Shown: positions 26,862 through 35,620 of the stretch, piece after piece
How positions within the stretch are numbered: position 1 is the stretch's first letter
How the letters are laid out: each line of letters begins with the position of its first letter
DNA from: Pseudomonas sp. MM211
Lineage (GTDB): Bacteria; Pseudomonadota; Gammaproteobacteria; Pseudomonadales; Pseudomonadaceae
NCBI RefSeq assembly: GCF_020386635.1
Contig: NZ_CP081942.1
Span: 4,216,001 to 4,280,000, forward strand
Length of the DNA: 64,000 bases
Direction: 5' to 3'
Translations under genes and position numbers: made by a program
Notes under the pieces: model-generated
What the model was told of the DNA's origin: nothing
The model's database searches: none
Seen by the model: only the letters and a program-made list of their open reading frames with translations

Positions 26862-29658
26862 TTTGCGCGCCAGCGTTCGCCTGCAGTTCCACAAGGGCTT
26901 CACCCTCGAAGACGCAGTGCCCCTGGTCGATTATTTCGCGCGCCTGGGCATCAGCCACATCTATGCCTCGCCTCTGCTAACTGCGCGGCCAGGTTCGATG
27001 CACGGCTATGACGTGGTCGACCCGACCCGCATCAACCCGGAGCTCGGTGGCGAAGCAGCCCTGCAACGCTTGGTGACTGCTCTGCGCGCCAAGGGCATGG
27101 GCCTGATCCTCGACATCGTGTCCAACCACATGGCCGTGGGCGGCGACGCCAACCCCTGGTGGCTGGACGTTCTGGAATGGGGCATCAGCAGCCCCCACGC
27201 CAAGTTCTTCGACATCCACTGGCAGTCCCACGACCCGCTGCTGCGCGGTCAACTGCTGGTGCCCTTCCTGCGCAGCGACTATGGCGAAGTCCTGGCTGCC
27301 GGCGAGATCGAGCTGCACTTCGATGCCGAACGCGGCCTGATCTACGCCAAGCACTACGATCACCGCTTTCCGCTCAACCCGCCGACCTATGGCGACGTGC
27401 TGCAACACAGCGGGCATGCCGAACTGCAGGCACTGGGCAAGCGCTTCGCAGCGCTGGATGACAGCCAGGACGGCCAACGCCAGGCGCGCACCCTGTTCCG
27501 CGAGTTGGTTGCCCTGGCCAGCAAAGCAGATGGCGCAATCGATCGCGCCATCGCCAGCCTGCGCCCAAGCGAAGAACAGGGTTTCGAGCCGCTGCACCAA
27601 CTGCTCGAGCGCCAGCACTATCGCCTGGCCAGCTGGCGCACCGCGGCGGACGACATCAACTGGCGGCGCTTCTTCGACATCAACGAGCTGGGCGGCCTCA
27701 AGGTCGAACGCCACGAAGTATTCGAAGCGACCCACGCGAAGATCTTCGAGATGATCGAGAAGGGTCTGGTAGACGGCCTGCGTATCGACCACGTCGATGG
27801 CCTGGCCAACCCGCGCGCTTACTGCCGCAAGCTGCGCCGTCGCGTCGAGCGGCTGCTGCCGCAGCGCCCCGCCGAACTGCGTGGCAGTCGCTTCCCGATC
27901 TACGTCGAGAAGATTCTCGGCGAGGGCGAACAACTGCCTCGCGACTGGGGTGTCGATGGCACCACCGGCTACGAATTCATGAACCAGGTTTCCCTGCTGC
28001 AGCACGATCCTCAGGGCGAGGACGTGCTGGCCCAGCTGTGGAGCGAGACCAGCGGCCGTGGCGCCGACTTCATGGAGGAAGTGCGTCAGGCCCGCCAACT
28101 GGTGCTGACCACCTCCCTGGCCGGCGATCTCGAGGCGCTGGCACAAGGTCTGCTGCTGATCGCCAGGGACGATATCGCTACCCGCGACCTGACCCTGGGC
28201 GCCATCCGCCGGGCCCTGCTGGAACTGATCGTGCACTTCCCGGTGTACCGCACCTACGTTTCCGCTGCAGGGCGCAGTGCCAGCGACCAGCCGGTGTTCG
28301 ACCAGGCCCTGGAAGGCGCGCGCAGCACCCTGGCCGAAGCCGACTGGCCGCTGCTCGGCCACCTCGACAACTGGCTGGGCGGTCAGGTGCTTTCCGAGCT
28401 GCCACCGAGCCCGCAGCGCAAGCTCTGGACGAAGATGATCGAGCGCTTCCAGCAGCTCACCTCCCCGGCCGCCGCCAAGGCGGTGGAAGACACGGCTTGC
28501 TACCGCAGCGCCGTGCTGCTGTCGCGCAATGATGTGGGTTTCGACCCGCAGCAGTTCAGCGCGCCGCTGGAAGCTTTCCATGACGGTTGCCAGGAACGCG
28601 CCCGGCACTTTCCGGCCAACCTGCTGACCACCGCGACCCATGACCACAAGCGCGGCGAAGACACCCGCGCCCGGCTGGCGGTGCTCAGCGAACGCGCCGA
28701 ATGGTTCGCCGAACGCTGCGGACACTGGCGCGAGCTGGCTACACCGCTGCGCAAGGAGCTCGATGACGGCACCGCGCCGTCGCCAGGTGATGAGCTGATG
28801 CTCCTGCAGATTCTCCTGGCCTGCTGGCCGCTGGATCTGCAGGCGGATGACTCCCAAGGCCTGCAGGCCCTCGCCGAGCGGGTCACCGCCTGGCAGGAAA
28901 AGGCCGTTCGTGAGGCCAAGCTACGCAGTACCTGGAGCAACCCGAACGGCGACTACGAAAGTGCCTGCCGGGACTATCTGCAGAAGCTACTGGGCAGCGG
29001 GCAAGGCAGCCAGCTGCGTGAAGAGATTCGCGCCGCCGCCGTGCGTATCGCGCCGGCTGGTGCGCTCAACAGCCTGGCCCAGAGCCTGCTGCGCATGAGT
29101 GTGCCGGGCGTGCCCGATCTGTATCAGGGCTGCGAGTTCTGGGACTTCTCTCTGGTCGATCCGGACAACCGCCGCCCGGTGGATTTCGCCGCTCGCCAGC
29201 AGGCACTGGACAGTAACGCGTCGCTTGCCGAGGCGCTGCCGCACTGGCACGACGGCCAGGTCAAGCAGGCGCTGATCGCCGCGACCCTGAGCGCCCGCAA
29301 ACAACATCAGCGACTGTTCGCCGAAGGCGATTATCAGCCGCTCACGATAACGGGTCGCCATGCCAGCAAGGTGCTCGCCTTCCTGCGCAGCCATGGCGAC
29401 ACCCACGCATTGGTGATCGTGCCGCGCCTGGCCACATCGCTACTGGGCGACAGCCAGACCCCGCTGATTGCCCATGACCAATGGGGCGACACTCGTATCG
29501 CCCTGCCACCGGCCCTGTCCGACAAGGCTTTGCACAGCGCCTTCTCCTCTGCCGATCTGTTACCGAGTGACGGCCATATCGCGGTACGCGACGTACTGCG
29601 CGATGTCCCCGTCAATCTGCTGATTGTCCCGACCCATTCTCAGGAGTCACACCCATGA
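26854..29658 (+). CDS. treY: Malto-oligosyltrehalose synthase
   Basis: GH13 enzyme that converts the reducing-end alpha-1,4 bond of maltodextrins into the alpha,alpha-1,1 bond of trehalose by intramolecular transglucosylation. The 934-residue protein is normal in size. It starts LRASVRLQFHKGFTLEDAVP and has YASPLLTARPGSMHGYDVVD, ILDIVSNHMAVGGDANPWW, the nucleophile region GLRIDHVDGLANPRAYC, IYVEKILGEGE with the acid/base Glu, and TTATHDHKRGEDTRARL. The frame is open far upstream inside malQ, but the ATG at 26854 matches the family start and overlaps the malQ stop by 8 bp. The 3' end overlaps the DUF2934 gene by 4 bp. Confidence 0.96.
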   Translation: MTDLRASVRLQFHKGFTLEDAVPLVDYFARLGISHIYASPLLTARPGSMHGYDVVDPTRINPELGGEAALQRLVTALRAKGMGLILDIVSNHMAVGGDANPWWLDVLEWGISSPHAKFFDIHWQSHDPLLRGQLLVPFLRSDYGEVLAAGEIELHFDAERGLIYAKHYDHRFPLNPPTYGDVLQHSGHAELQALGKRFAALDDSQDGQRQARTLFRELVALASKADGAIDRAIASLRPSEEQGFEPLHQLLERQHYRLASWRTAADDINWRRFFDINELGGLKVERHEVFEATHAKIFEMIEKGLVDGLRIDHVDGLANPRAYCRKLRRRVERLLPQRPAELRGSRFPIYVEKILGEGEQLPRDWGVDGTTGYEFMNQVSLLQHDPQGEDVLAQLWSETSGRGADFMEEVRQARQLVLTTSLAGDLEALAQGLLLIARDDIATRDLTLGAIRRALLELIVHFPVYRTYVSAAGRSASDQPVFDQALEGARSTLAEADWPLLGHLDNWLGGQVLSELPPSPQRKLWTKMIERFQQLTSPAAAKAVEDTACYRSAVLLSRNDVGFDPQQFSAPLEAFHDGCQERARHFPANLLTTATHDHKRGEDTRARLAVLSERAEWFAERCGHWRELATPLRKELDDGTAPSPGDELMLLQILLACWPLDLQADDSQGLQALAERVTAWQEKAVREAKLRSTWSNPNGDYESACRDYLQKLLGSGQGSQLREEIRAAAVRIAPAGALNSLAQSLLRMSVPGVPDLYQGCEFWDFSLVDPDNRRPVDFAARQQALDSNASLAEALPHWHDGQVKQALIAATLSARKQHQRLFAEGDYQPLTITGRHASKVLAFLRSHGDTHALVIVPRLATSLLGDSQTPLIAHDQWGDTRIALPPALSDKALHSAFSSADLLPSDGHIAVRDVLRDVPVNLLIVPTHSQESHP

Positions 29659-29981
29659 GCGCAAAAGAAGAACGCATCCGTGAATTCGCCTACCAGATCT
29701 GGGAATCCGAAGGGAAACCCAGCGGCCAGGCCAAACGCCATTGGGAAATGGCCACCAAGCTCGCCGACGCCGAGCAGACGCCTGCCAAGGCCACCACCAA
29801 GCGCGTGAGCAAGCCCAAGGCTGCCACTACCGAGCCCAAGCCTGCCGCGCCGATCAAGCCGCGCGCCAGCAAGACCGCGCCGGCCGCAGCTGAGAAACCA
29901 GCCGTACTGAAACCGGCCAAGGCGCCGGCCAAAGCCAAGCCGACCACGGCAAAGCCCACCCCCAAGAAACCCAAGGCCTGA
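29655..29981 (+). CDS. DUF2934 protein with Lys/Ala/Pro-rich tail
   Basis: 108-residue protein. The first ~40 residues (EERIREFAYQIWESEGKPSG then QAKRHWEMATKL) form the small helical DUF2934 domain. The remainder is a low-complexity basic tail rich in Lys, Ala, Pro and Thr (PKAATTEPKPAAPIKPRASK; KAPAKAKPTTAKPTPKKPKA), resembling histone-H1-like tails. The function is unknown. A DUF2934 gene in this position, between treY and glgX, is a recurring feature of pseudomonad glucan operons as I recall them. It starts within the treY stop (ATGA) and is followed by 18 nt to glgX, the only non-overlapping junction in this operon. Confidence 0.85.
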   Translation: MSAKEERIREFAYQIWESEGKPSGQAKRHWEMATKLADAEQTPAKATTKRVSKPKAATTEPKPAAPIKPRASKTAPAAAEKPAVLKPAKAPAKAKPTTAKPTPKKPKA

Positions 29982-29999
29982 CACCAGGAGCCACCCAGA

Positions 30000-32129
30000 A
30001 TGAGTCAACCACGCTCGCGTATTACCGAAGGTCACCCCTTTCCATTGGGGTCGACCTGGGATGGTTTGGGCGTCAACTTCGCGCTCTTCTCGGCTCACGC
30101 CACCAAGGTCGAGCTGTGCATCTTCGATCCTGACGGCCTGGAAGAGATCGAGCGCATCGAATTGCCGGAGTACAGTGACGAAATCTGGCACGGCTACCTG
30201 CCCGATGCACACCCGGGGCTGATTTACGGCTACCGGGTTTACGGCCCTTACGAGCCGGAAGCCGGGCACCGTTTCAACCCCAACAAGCTGCTGATCGACC
30301 CCTACGCCAAGCAGTTGGTTGGCGAATTGAAGTGGTCGGAAGCGCTGTTCGGCTACGAGATCGGCCATCCCGATGGCGACCTCAGCTTCGACGAGCGTGA
30401 CAGTGCGCCCTTCGTGCCCAAGTGCAAGGTCGTCGACCCGGCTTACACCTGGGGCAAACACCGCAACCATCGCGTCGACTGGGACAAGACGGTGCTTTAC
30501 GAAGCCCATCTGCGCGGCCTGACCATGCGTCACCCGTCGGTGGCCGAAGAAAAGCGCGGCACCTTCGCCGGGCTGATGAACGCCGACGTGATCAAGCACA
30601 TCCGCAAACTGGGTGTTTCCTCGGTGGAACTGCTGCCCGTGCATGCCTTCGTCAATGACCAGCACCTGCTGGAAAAGGGCATGAACAACTACTGGGGCTA
30701 CAACAGCATCGGCTTCTTCGCGCCTCACCCGCGCTACCTGGCCAGTGGGCACATCAACGAGTTCAAGGAGATGGCCGCGCACCTGCACGACGCCGGCCTC
30801 GAGCTGATTCTCGACGTGGTCTACAACCACACCGCCGAAGGCAACGAGCTGGGCCCTACCCTGTCCATGCGCGGTATCGACAACGCCAGCTATTACCGGC
30901 TGATGCCCGACGACAAGCGTTACTACATCAACGATTCCGGCACCGGCAACACCCTGGATTTGAGCCACCCTTGCGTGCTGCAGATGGTTACCGACTCGCT
31001 GCGCTACTGGGCCAAGGAAATGGGCGTAGACGGTTTCCGCTTCGACCTGGCGACTATTCTCGCCCGTGCCCACGACGGTTACGACGAGCGCCACAGCTTC
31101 CTGGTCGCCTGTCGCCAGGATCCGGTACTGAGCAAGGTCAAGCTGATCGCCGAGCCGTGGGACTGCGGCCCGGGTGGTTATCAGGTCGGTGGTTTCCCAC
31201 CGGGCTGGGCAGAGTGGAACGACAAGTTCCGTGACAACGTACGGGGCTTCTGGAAAGGCGACGAAGGTCAGTTGGCCGAGCTCGCCAGCCGCCTGACCGC
31301 GTCCGGCGACCTGTACAACCAGCGTGGTCGACGTCCGTTCACGTCGGTGAATTTCATCACCGCTCACGACGGTTTCACCCTCAATGACCTAGTGTCGTAC
31401 AACGACAAGCACAACGAGGACAACGACGAGAACAACCAGGACGGCAGCAACAACAACCTGTCCTGGAACCACGGCGTCGAGGGGCCGACCGACGACGAGG
31501 AAATCAGCGACCTGCGCCAACGCCAGATGCGCAATTTCATGGCCACCCTGCTGCTCGCCCAGGGCACACCGATGCTGGTGGCCGGTGACGAATTCGCCCG
31601 TACCCAGCACGGCAACAACAATGCCTACTGCCAGGACAGCGAAATCGGCTGGATCGACTGGAACCTCGGCGAACAGGGCAAGCAACTGCAAGCCTTCGTC
31701 AGCCGCCTGATCAAGCTACGCATGAGCTACCCAATCCTGCGTCGTGGCCGCTTCTTCGTCGGTGCCTACAACGAAGAGCTGGGGGTCAAGGATGTCACCT
31801 GGCTGGCGCCCCATGGCGAAGAGATGAGCGAAGAGAACTGGCATGACCCGAACGCCCGCTGCCTGGGCATGTTGCTCGATGGCCGCGCGCAGCCGACCGG
31901 CATTCGCCGCAGCGGTGCAGACGCGACGCTGCTGCTGGTGGTCAACGCGCACCACGACGTGGTCAATTTCCGTCTGCCGGAAGTCGCCCAGGGTAGTCAC
32001 TGGACGTGCATGCTCGACACCAACCGCACCGATGAACCGGAAGACGAAAGCTTCCAGTTCGGCGACGAGTTCACCGTGACTCATCGCTCCCTGGTGCTCT
32101 TCGAGCTGCACAAGGAAAAGCAGGCATGA
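30000..32129 (+). CDS. glgX: Glycogen debranching enzyme
   Basis: GH13_11 isoamylase-type enzyme hydrolysing alpha-1,6 branches of phosphorylase-limited glucan. The 709 residues have a CBM48-type N terminus (GHPFPLGSTWDGLGVNFALF), region I (LILDVVYNHTAEGNELGPTL), the nucleophile region (MGVDGFRFDLATILARAHD), the acid/base Glu (KLIAEPWDCGPGGYQVGGFP) and region IV (NFITAHDGFTLNDLVSYNDK). The ATG at 30000 has CAGGAG upstream. It probably feeds linear chains to TreY and MalQ. The 3' end overlaps the acyl-CoA dehydrogenase-like gene by 4 bp (ATGA). Confidence 0.96.
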   Translation: MSQPRSRITEGHPFPLGSTWDGLGVNFALFSAHATKVELCIFDPDGLEEIERIELPEYSDEIWHGYLPDAHPGLIYGYRVYGPYEPEAGHRFNPNKLLIDPYAKQLVGELKWSEALFGYEIGHPDGDLSFDERDSAPFVPKCKVVDPAYTWGKHRNHRVDWDKTVLYEAHLRGLTMRHPSVAEEKRGTFAGLMNADVIKHIRKLGVSSVELLPVHAFVNDQHLLEKGMNNYWGYNSIGFFAPHPRYLASGHINEFKEMAAHLHDAGLELILDVVYNHTAEGNELGPTLSMRGIDNASYYRLMPDDKRYYINDSGTGNTLDLSHPCVLQMVTDSLRYWAKEMGVDGFRFDLATILARAHDGYDERHSFLVACRQDPVLSKVKLIAEPWDCGPGGYQVGGFPPGWAEWNDKFRDNVRGFWKGDEGQLAELASRLTASGDLYNQRGRRPFTSVNFITAHDGFTLNDLVSYNDKHNEDNDENNQDGSNNNLSWNHGVEGPTDDEEISDLRQRQMRNFMATLLLAQGTPMLVAGDEFARTQHGNNNAYCQDSEIGWIDWNLGEQGKQLQAFVSRLIKLRMSYPILRRGRFFVGAYNEELGVKDVTWLAPHGEEMSEENWHDPNARCLGMLLDGRAQPTGIRRSGADATLLLVVNAHHDVVNFRLPEVAQGSHWTCMLDTNRTDEPEDESFQFGDEFTVTHRSLVLFELHKEKQA

Positions 32130-33163
32130 AGCCCGGCGGCGGCTCTCCCGTGGATCGCCTCGGCGTTCTGCTGGACGAGCTGCCGCTCGCTGCACCGATC
32201 CAACCCGAGGCCCTCGCCCATGCGTTGCAAACGTTATGTGGCGCCGGCCTCGACCAATTACCGCAGCCCGGCGGTGGCCATACCCTGCAACGTTGGCAGG
32301 CGTTGGCCGCGGTCGCTGCACACGATTTGAGCCTGTGCAAACTCTACGAAGGACACACTGACGCCCTGGCGATCATGCAGCACTTCGCGGCAGCGACGCC
32401 GCCCAGCGACAGTACCTGGGGCATGTGGGCCGCCGAGCCGCCCCAGGCTCGCGTCGAGCTGCATGCCGAGCACAGCGATGGCAGTGTCCGTCTGCATGGG
32501 CGCAAGGCCTGGTGTTCCGGCGCCAAGGTACTCAGCCATGGGCTGCTCACGGCCTGGAATGCCAACGGCGAGCAGCAGCTGGTGGCCGTCGCGCTGGCCC
32601 AGCCAGGCGTGAGCGTCAGCAATGAAGGCTGGCAGGCAATCGGCATGCAGGCCACGCAAAGCGTGGAGGTGTCGTTCGAGGGGGCTCGCGGGTACCGCGT
32701 GGGGCCACCCGGTGGCTACCTCGAGCGCCCAGGCTTCTGGCAGGGCGGTGCCGGTATCGCCGCCTGCTGGTATGGCTCGGCGCAGTTCATCGGCGAGGCA
32801 CTGCGCAAGCACTGCGCGCGCCACGATGAACCCCATGCCCTCGCCCACCTCGGCGAGGTGGACAACACACTGTTCGCGGCCGCCAGTGCCTTGCGCGATT
32901 GCGCCCGCTGGATCGACGCCAACCCACAGGCAAGCGCCGAATTAGCGGTGCGCCGGGTACGTGCTTCGTGCGAAAGCGCTGTCGACAGCGTGATTCGTCA
33001 CGTCGGCCGCGCGCTGGGCGCCGCCCCGTATTGCCGTGACGGCACGCTCGCCAGGCATCTGGCCGACCTGCCGGTGTACCTGCGGCAGAGCCATGCAGAA
33101 CGCGACCTAGCCGACCTCGGCAGCCTCGCAGCGCGACAACAACCAGGGAGCTGGATGCTATGA
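32126..33163 (+). CDS. Acyl-CoA dehydrogenase-like protein
   Basis: 345-residue protein resembling flavin acyl-CoA dehydrogenases. The middle domain is recognisable from VRLHGRKAWCSGAKVLSHGL, QAIGMQATQSVEVSFEGARG and the C-terminal helical part (AVRRVRASCESAVDSVIRHV). It is shorter than typical members (~380-390), and the substrate cannot be told. The ATG overlaps the glgX stop (ATGA), and its own stop overlaps the PIG-L gene (ATGA). It is first in a four-gene tail (ACAD-like, PIG-L, NodS-like MTase, GT2) attached to the trehalose/glucan operon, suggesting a role in making or modifying a sugar-containing compound rather than ordinary beta-oxidation. Confidence 0.82.
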   Translation: MKPGGGSPVDRLGVLLDELPLAAPIQPEALAHALQTLCGAGLDQLPQPGGGHTLQRWQALAAVAAHDLSLCKLYEGHTDALAIMQHFAAATPPSDSTWGMWAAEPPQARVELHAEHSDGSVRLHGRKAWCSGAKVLSHGLLTAWNANGEQQLVAVALAQPGVSVSNEGWQAIGMQATQSVEVSFEGARGYRVGPPGGYLERPGFWQGGAGIAACWYGSAQFIGEALRKHCARHDEPHALAHLGEVDNTLFAAASALRDCARWIDANPQASAELAVRRVRASCESAVDSVIRHVGRALGAAPYCRDGTLARHLADLPVYLRQSHAERDLADLGSLAARQQPGSWML

Positions 33164-33918
33164 AAGCCAATCCGATTCAAGGACAAGGCACCTCGCCGCA
33201 AGCGTGGAAAGCTTCACGGCATTTGGCCCAGGTAGCCGATATCGACTGCGCAGAGCTGGTACCGGCAGGCTCACGGGCGGTGATCATCTCGCCCCATCCG
33301 GATGATGAAATCCTTGGTTGCGGTGGTTTGCTGCAACTGCTCGCGCACGAGCAACGCCACGTTCTACTGATATCGGTTACCGATGGCGGAGCCAGTCACC
33401 AGGGCTCGCGTTACTGGACGCCGCAACGGCTCAGCATCGTCCGCCCGCAAGAAAGTGCCGACGCATTGAAGCGCCTGGGCCTGCCGCTCAACCAGATGCA
33501 ATGGGTTCATGGTGGTTTTCCCGATACCGGCGTAGCCGCGAGGGAAAATGAGCTGCGCGACTTTCTCAAAACCTACCTGCAACCTAGCGACGTGGTGTTC
33601 ACCACCTGGAGCGAGGATGGCCACAGCGACCACGAGGCCGTAGGTCGTGCCTCCCTGGCGGCAGCTCAGGAATGTGGCGCGCGTATGCACGAGATACCGG
33701 TGTGGGCCTGGCACTGGGCCAACCCGGAAGACCTGCGCATTCCGTGGGACAGAGCGCGCAAACTACAGCTGGATAAAAGGGTTCAGGCGCGCAAGCGTCA
33801 TGCGGTACAGGCCTTTGCCAGCCAGCTGTACAGCGACCCGGACACGGGCCACGAGCCGGTACTGTCGGCGATCACCGTGGAGCGTCTGCAGCAACCATTC
33901 GAGGTGGTGTTCTTATGA
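33160..33918 (+). CDS. PIG-L family N-acetylglucosaminyl deacetylase-like protein
   Basis: 252-residue zinc hydrolase of the PIG-L/LmbE family, whose members (MshB, BshB, PIG-L) remove the N-acetyl group from GlcNAc linked to another group. The zinc motif PHPDDE is at residues 45-50 within AVIISPHPDDEILGCGGLLQ, and the third ligand is in WSEDGHSDHEAVGRASL. No signal peptide is seen, so it should be cytosolic. The gene overlaps both neighbours by 4 bp. With the NodS-like methyltransferase and GT2 genes downstream, it suggests stepwise glycosylation, deacetylation and methylation of one product. Confidence 0.9.
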   Translation: MKANPIQGQGTSPQAWKASRHLAQVADIDCAELVPAGSRAVIISPHPDDEILGCGGLLQLLAHEQRHVLLISVTDGGASHQGSRYWTPQRLSIVRPQESADALKRLGLPLNQMQWVHGGFPDTGVAARENELRDFLKTYLQPSDVVFTTWSEDGHSDHEAVGRASLAAAQECGARMHEIPVWAWHWANPEDLRIPWDRARKLQLDKRVQARKRHAVQAFASQLYSDPDTGHEPVLSAITVERLQQPFEVVFL

Positions 33919-34541
33919 GCGTCGCAGACAACTATTTCGAAAAGCTCTACAAGGGCAGCCAGGATCCCTGGTCATTCCGCGAGCGCTGGTACGAGCAACG
34001 CAAGCGCAACTTGACGCTCGCTGCCCTGCCACGCAACCACTACGGCAGCATCTTCGAGCCGGGGTGTGCCAATGGTGAACTCAGCGTCCGTTTGTCGGAG
34101 CGCTGCACTCAATTGCTATGCAGCGACACCTCGGCAATCGCCCTGGAACTGGCCCGCAATCGCCTCGCCCATCGCAGCAACGTGCGCCTGCTACAGACCC
34201 GCCTGCCCGAGCAGTGGCCCGAAGGCGGATTCGACCTGATAGTGCTCAGTGAGCTGTGCTACTACCTCGACCAGAAAGATCTCGATCAGTTGATCGAGCG
34301 GGCTCGAACATCCCTCAATCAGGGCGGCAACTTGCTCGCCTGCCACTGGCGCTGGCCGATCGACGAATGCCCGCAGAACGGTGACCAGGTACACGAGCGT
34401 ATCCACCAGGCACTGGGTCTGCCACGCCTGCTGCGCCATGAAGACGCCGATATGGTTCTCGAGGTATGGGGCACCCAGAGCACATCAGTGGCGCAGCGTG
34501 AGGGGCTGGCGCCCAGCACGGGTGACGAGTCGCCAGCATGA
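33915..34541 (+). CDS. NodS-like SAM-dependent methyltransferase
   Basis: 208-residue class I methyltransferase. The N terminus DNYFEKLYKGSQDPWSFRER and WYEQRKRNLTLAALP is the pattern I associate with the NodS family (PF05401). SAM-binding motif I is IFEPGCANGELSVRL at ~47-60, followed by LCSDTSAIALELA and FDLIVLSELCYYLD. NodS N-methylates the free amino group left by deacetylation of the Nod-factor sugar, so a PIG-L gene immediately upstream makes chemical sense. The real substrate is unknown. It overlaps both neighbours by 4 bp. Confidence 0.87.
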   Translation: MSVADNYFEKLYKGSQDPWSFRERWYEQRKRNLTLAALPRNHYGSIFEPGCANGELSVRLSERCTQLLCSDTSAIALELARNRLAHRSNVRLLQTRLPEQWPEGGFDLIVLSELCYYLDQKDLDQLIERARTSLNQGGNLLACHWRWPIDECPQNGDQVHERIHQALGLPRLLRHEDADMVLEVWGTQSTSVAQREGLAPSTGDESPA

Positions 34542-35182
34542 TCGGCATCGTGATTCCTGCTCATAACGAAGAGCTGTCGCTCGACCAGTGCCTCGATGCG
34601 GTGCTGACGGCCGCTGCTCATCCCGAGCTGGAGATGGCTGTTCGCGTTCTGGTCGTGCTCGACAGCTGCACCGATGGTTCAGCCAGCGTGATCGCCAACT
34701 ACCCGGTCGAGACCCTCACCATCCAGGCACAGAACGTAGGCCTGGCGCGTGCTGCTGGTATCGAGTGGCTGTTGTCCCACGGCGCCACCTGGATCGCCTG
34801 CTCGGATGCCGACAGCCGCGTCGCACCGGACTGGCTGGTACGCCAGCTGAGCCTGAACGCCGACATGGTATGCGGCACCGTACAGGTCGCCGAATGGGGC
34901 GATCTCGGCCTGGACGTGCAGGCGCGCTACCAGAGCGCCTACCAGGCCCGCGACGGACACCGGCATATCCACGGCGCCAATCTGTCCTTCAGCGCCGCCT
35001 GCTACCGCCGCGCGGGTGGCTTCAAGGCCATCCCTGTCGATGAAGACGTACAACTGGTGGCAGCCTTCGAACGTATCGGCGCGCATATCGCCTGGAGCTG
35101 CCTGCCGCAGGTGTACACCAGCGCACGACTGGATTGCCGTGCCCGCGGTGGTTTCGGCGACTATCTCAAGTCCCTGCTCTGA
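34538..35182 (+). CDS. Family 2 glycosyltransferase
   Basis: 214-residue GT-A fold glycosyltransferase. The N terminus IGIVIPAHNEELSLDQCLDA is the GT2 nucleotide-binding start. The metal-binding acidic motif is CSDADSRVAPDWL, and the acceptor/catalytic region is HGANLSFSAACYRRAGGF followed by DEDVQLVAAF (the ED of GT2 enzymes). There is no transmembrane segment, so it should be a soluble or peripheral enzyme. It is the last gene of the operon, overlapping the methyltransferase by 4 bp. Donor and acceptor are unknown. No convincing terminator follows; 35183-35331 has no gene. Confidence 0.87.
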   Translation: MIGIVIPAHNEELSLDQCLDAVLTAAAHPELEMAVRVLVVLDSCTDGSASVIANYPVETLTIQAQNVGLARAAGIEWLLSHGATWIACSDADSRVAPDWLVRQLSLNADMVCGTVQVAEWGDLGLDVQARYQSAYQARDGHRHIHGANLSFSAACYRRAGGFKAIPVDEDVQLVAAFERIGAHIAWSCLPQVYTSARLDCRARGGFGDYLKSLL

Positions 35183-35331
35183 CACCTGCTCCGCGCCGAC
35201 TCCCGCTGCCCAGCTGGCAAAAACCTTGAACCGCGCCCCCGCCGCTCCAGTCGGAATTTAACGACGCCTGGAACGCGCACGGCTGCCCAGTAGCCTCGCT
35301 GAACCACCTCGACCACCGACAGGAGGACAGA

Positions 35332-35448
35332 ATGAAAGTCAGCGATCTCATGGCTCGCGGCGTACAGACCATCACACCGCTCCAGGCCGCTCACGAAGCG
35401 GCGGCGCCAACGCAGGTCTGTCCACGGTGCACTGAGCCATGCCGATAG
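35332..35448 (+). pseudogene. Truncated CBS-domain protein gene
   Basis: After a good ribosome site (AGGAGGACAG) an ATG at 35332 starts MKVSDLMARGVQTITPLQAA followed by HEAAA. These 25 residues match the usual beginning of a small CBS-domain protein. The sequence then loses all resemblance, runs on for 13 unrelated residues and stops at 35448. The remaining CBS domains are not found in any frame downstream. It is best read as the 5' stub of a deleted gene. The following 170 bp (35449-35620), up to the MITE-like element, hold nothing I recognise. Confidence 0.65.
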
Positions 35449-35620
35449 AGCCAACGCGAAGGCAACCGGTTGCGTGTGTGCCAAGCCACGCGCGCAGCCT
35501 GCCAGCCAGCACCCTTTGCCGCGGTGAATACCCTTGAGCCGGGTTATCGGCCTAAGTGCCTCGTTCTGCGCCCTGCAAACGTCCGGGCGCATTGCCGAGT
35601 TGCGCGACGTTTACAGTTAC

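Noticed and set aside
26977..28857. 626-residue minus-strand reading frame
   Set aside because: Antisense to treY; long antisense frames are common in this GC-rich DNA and this one shows no domain.
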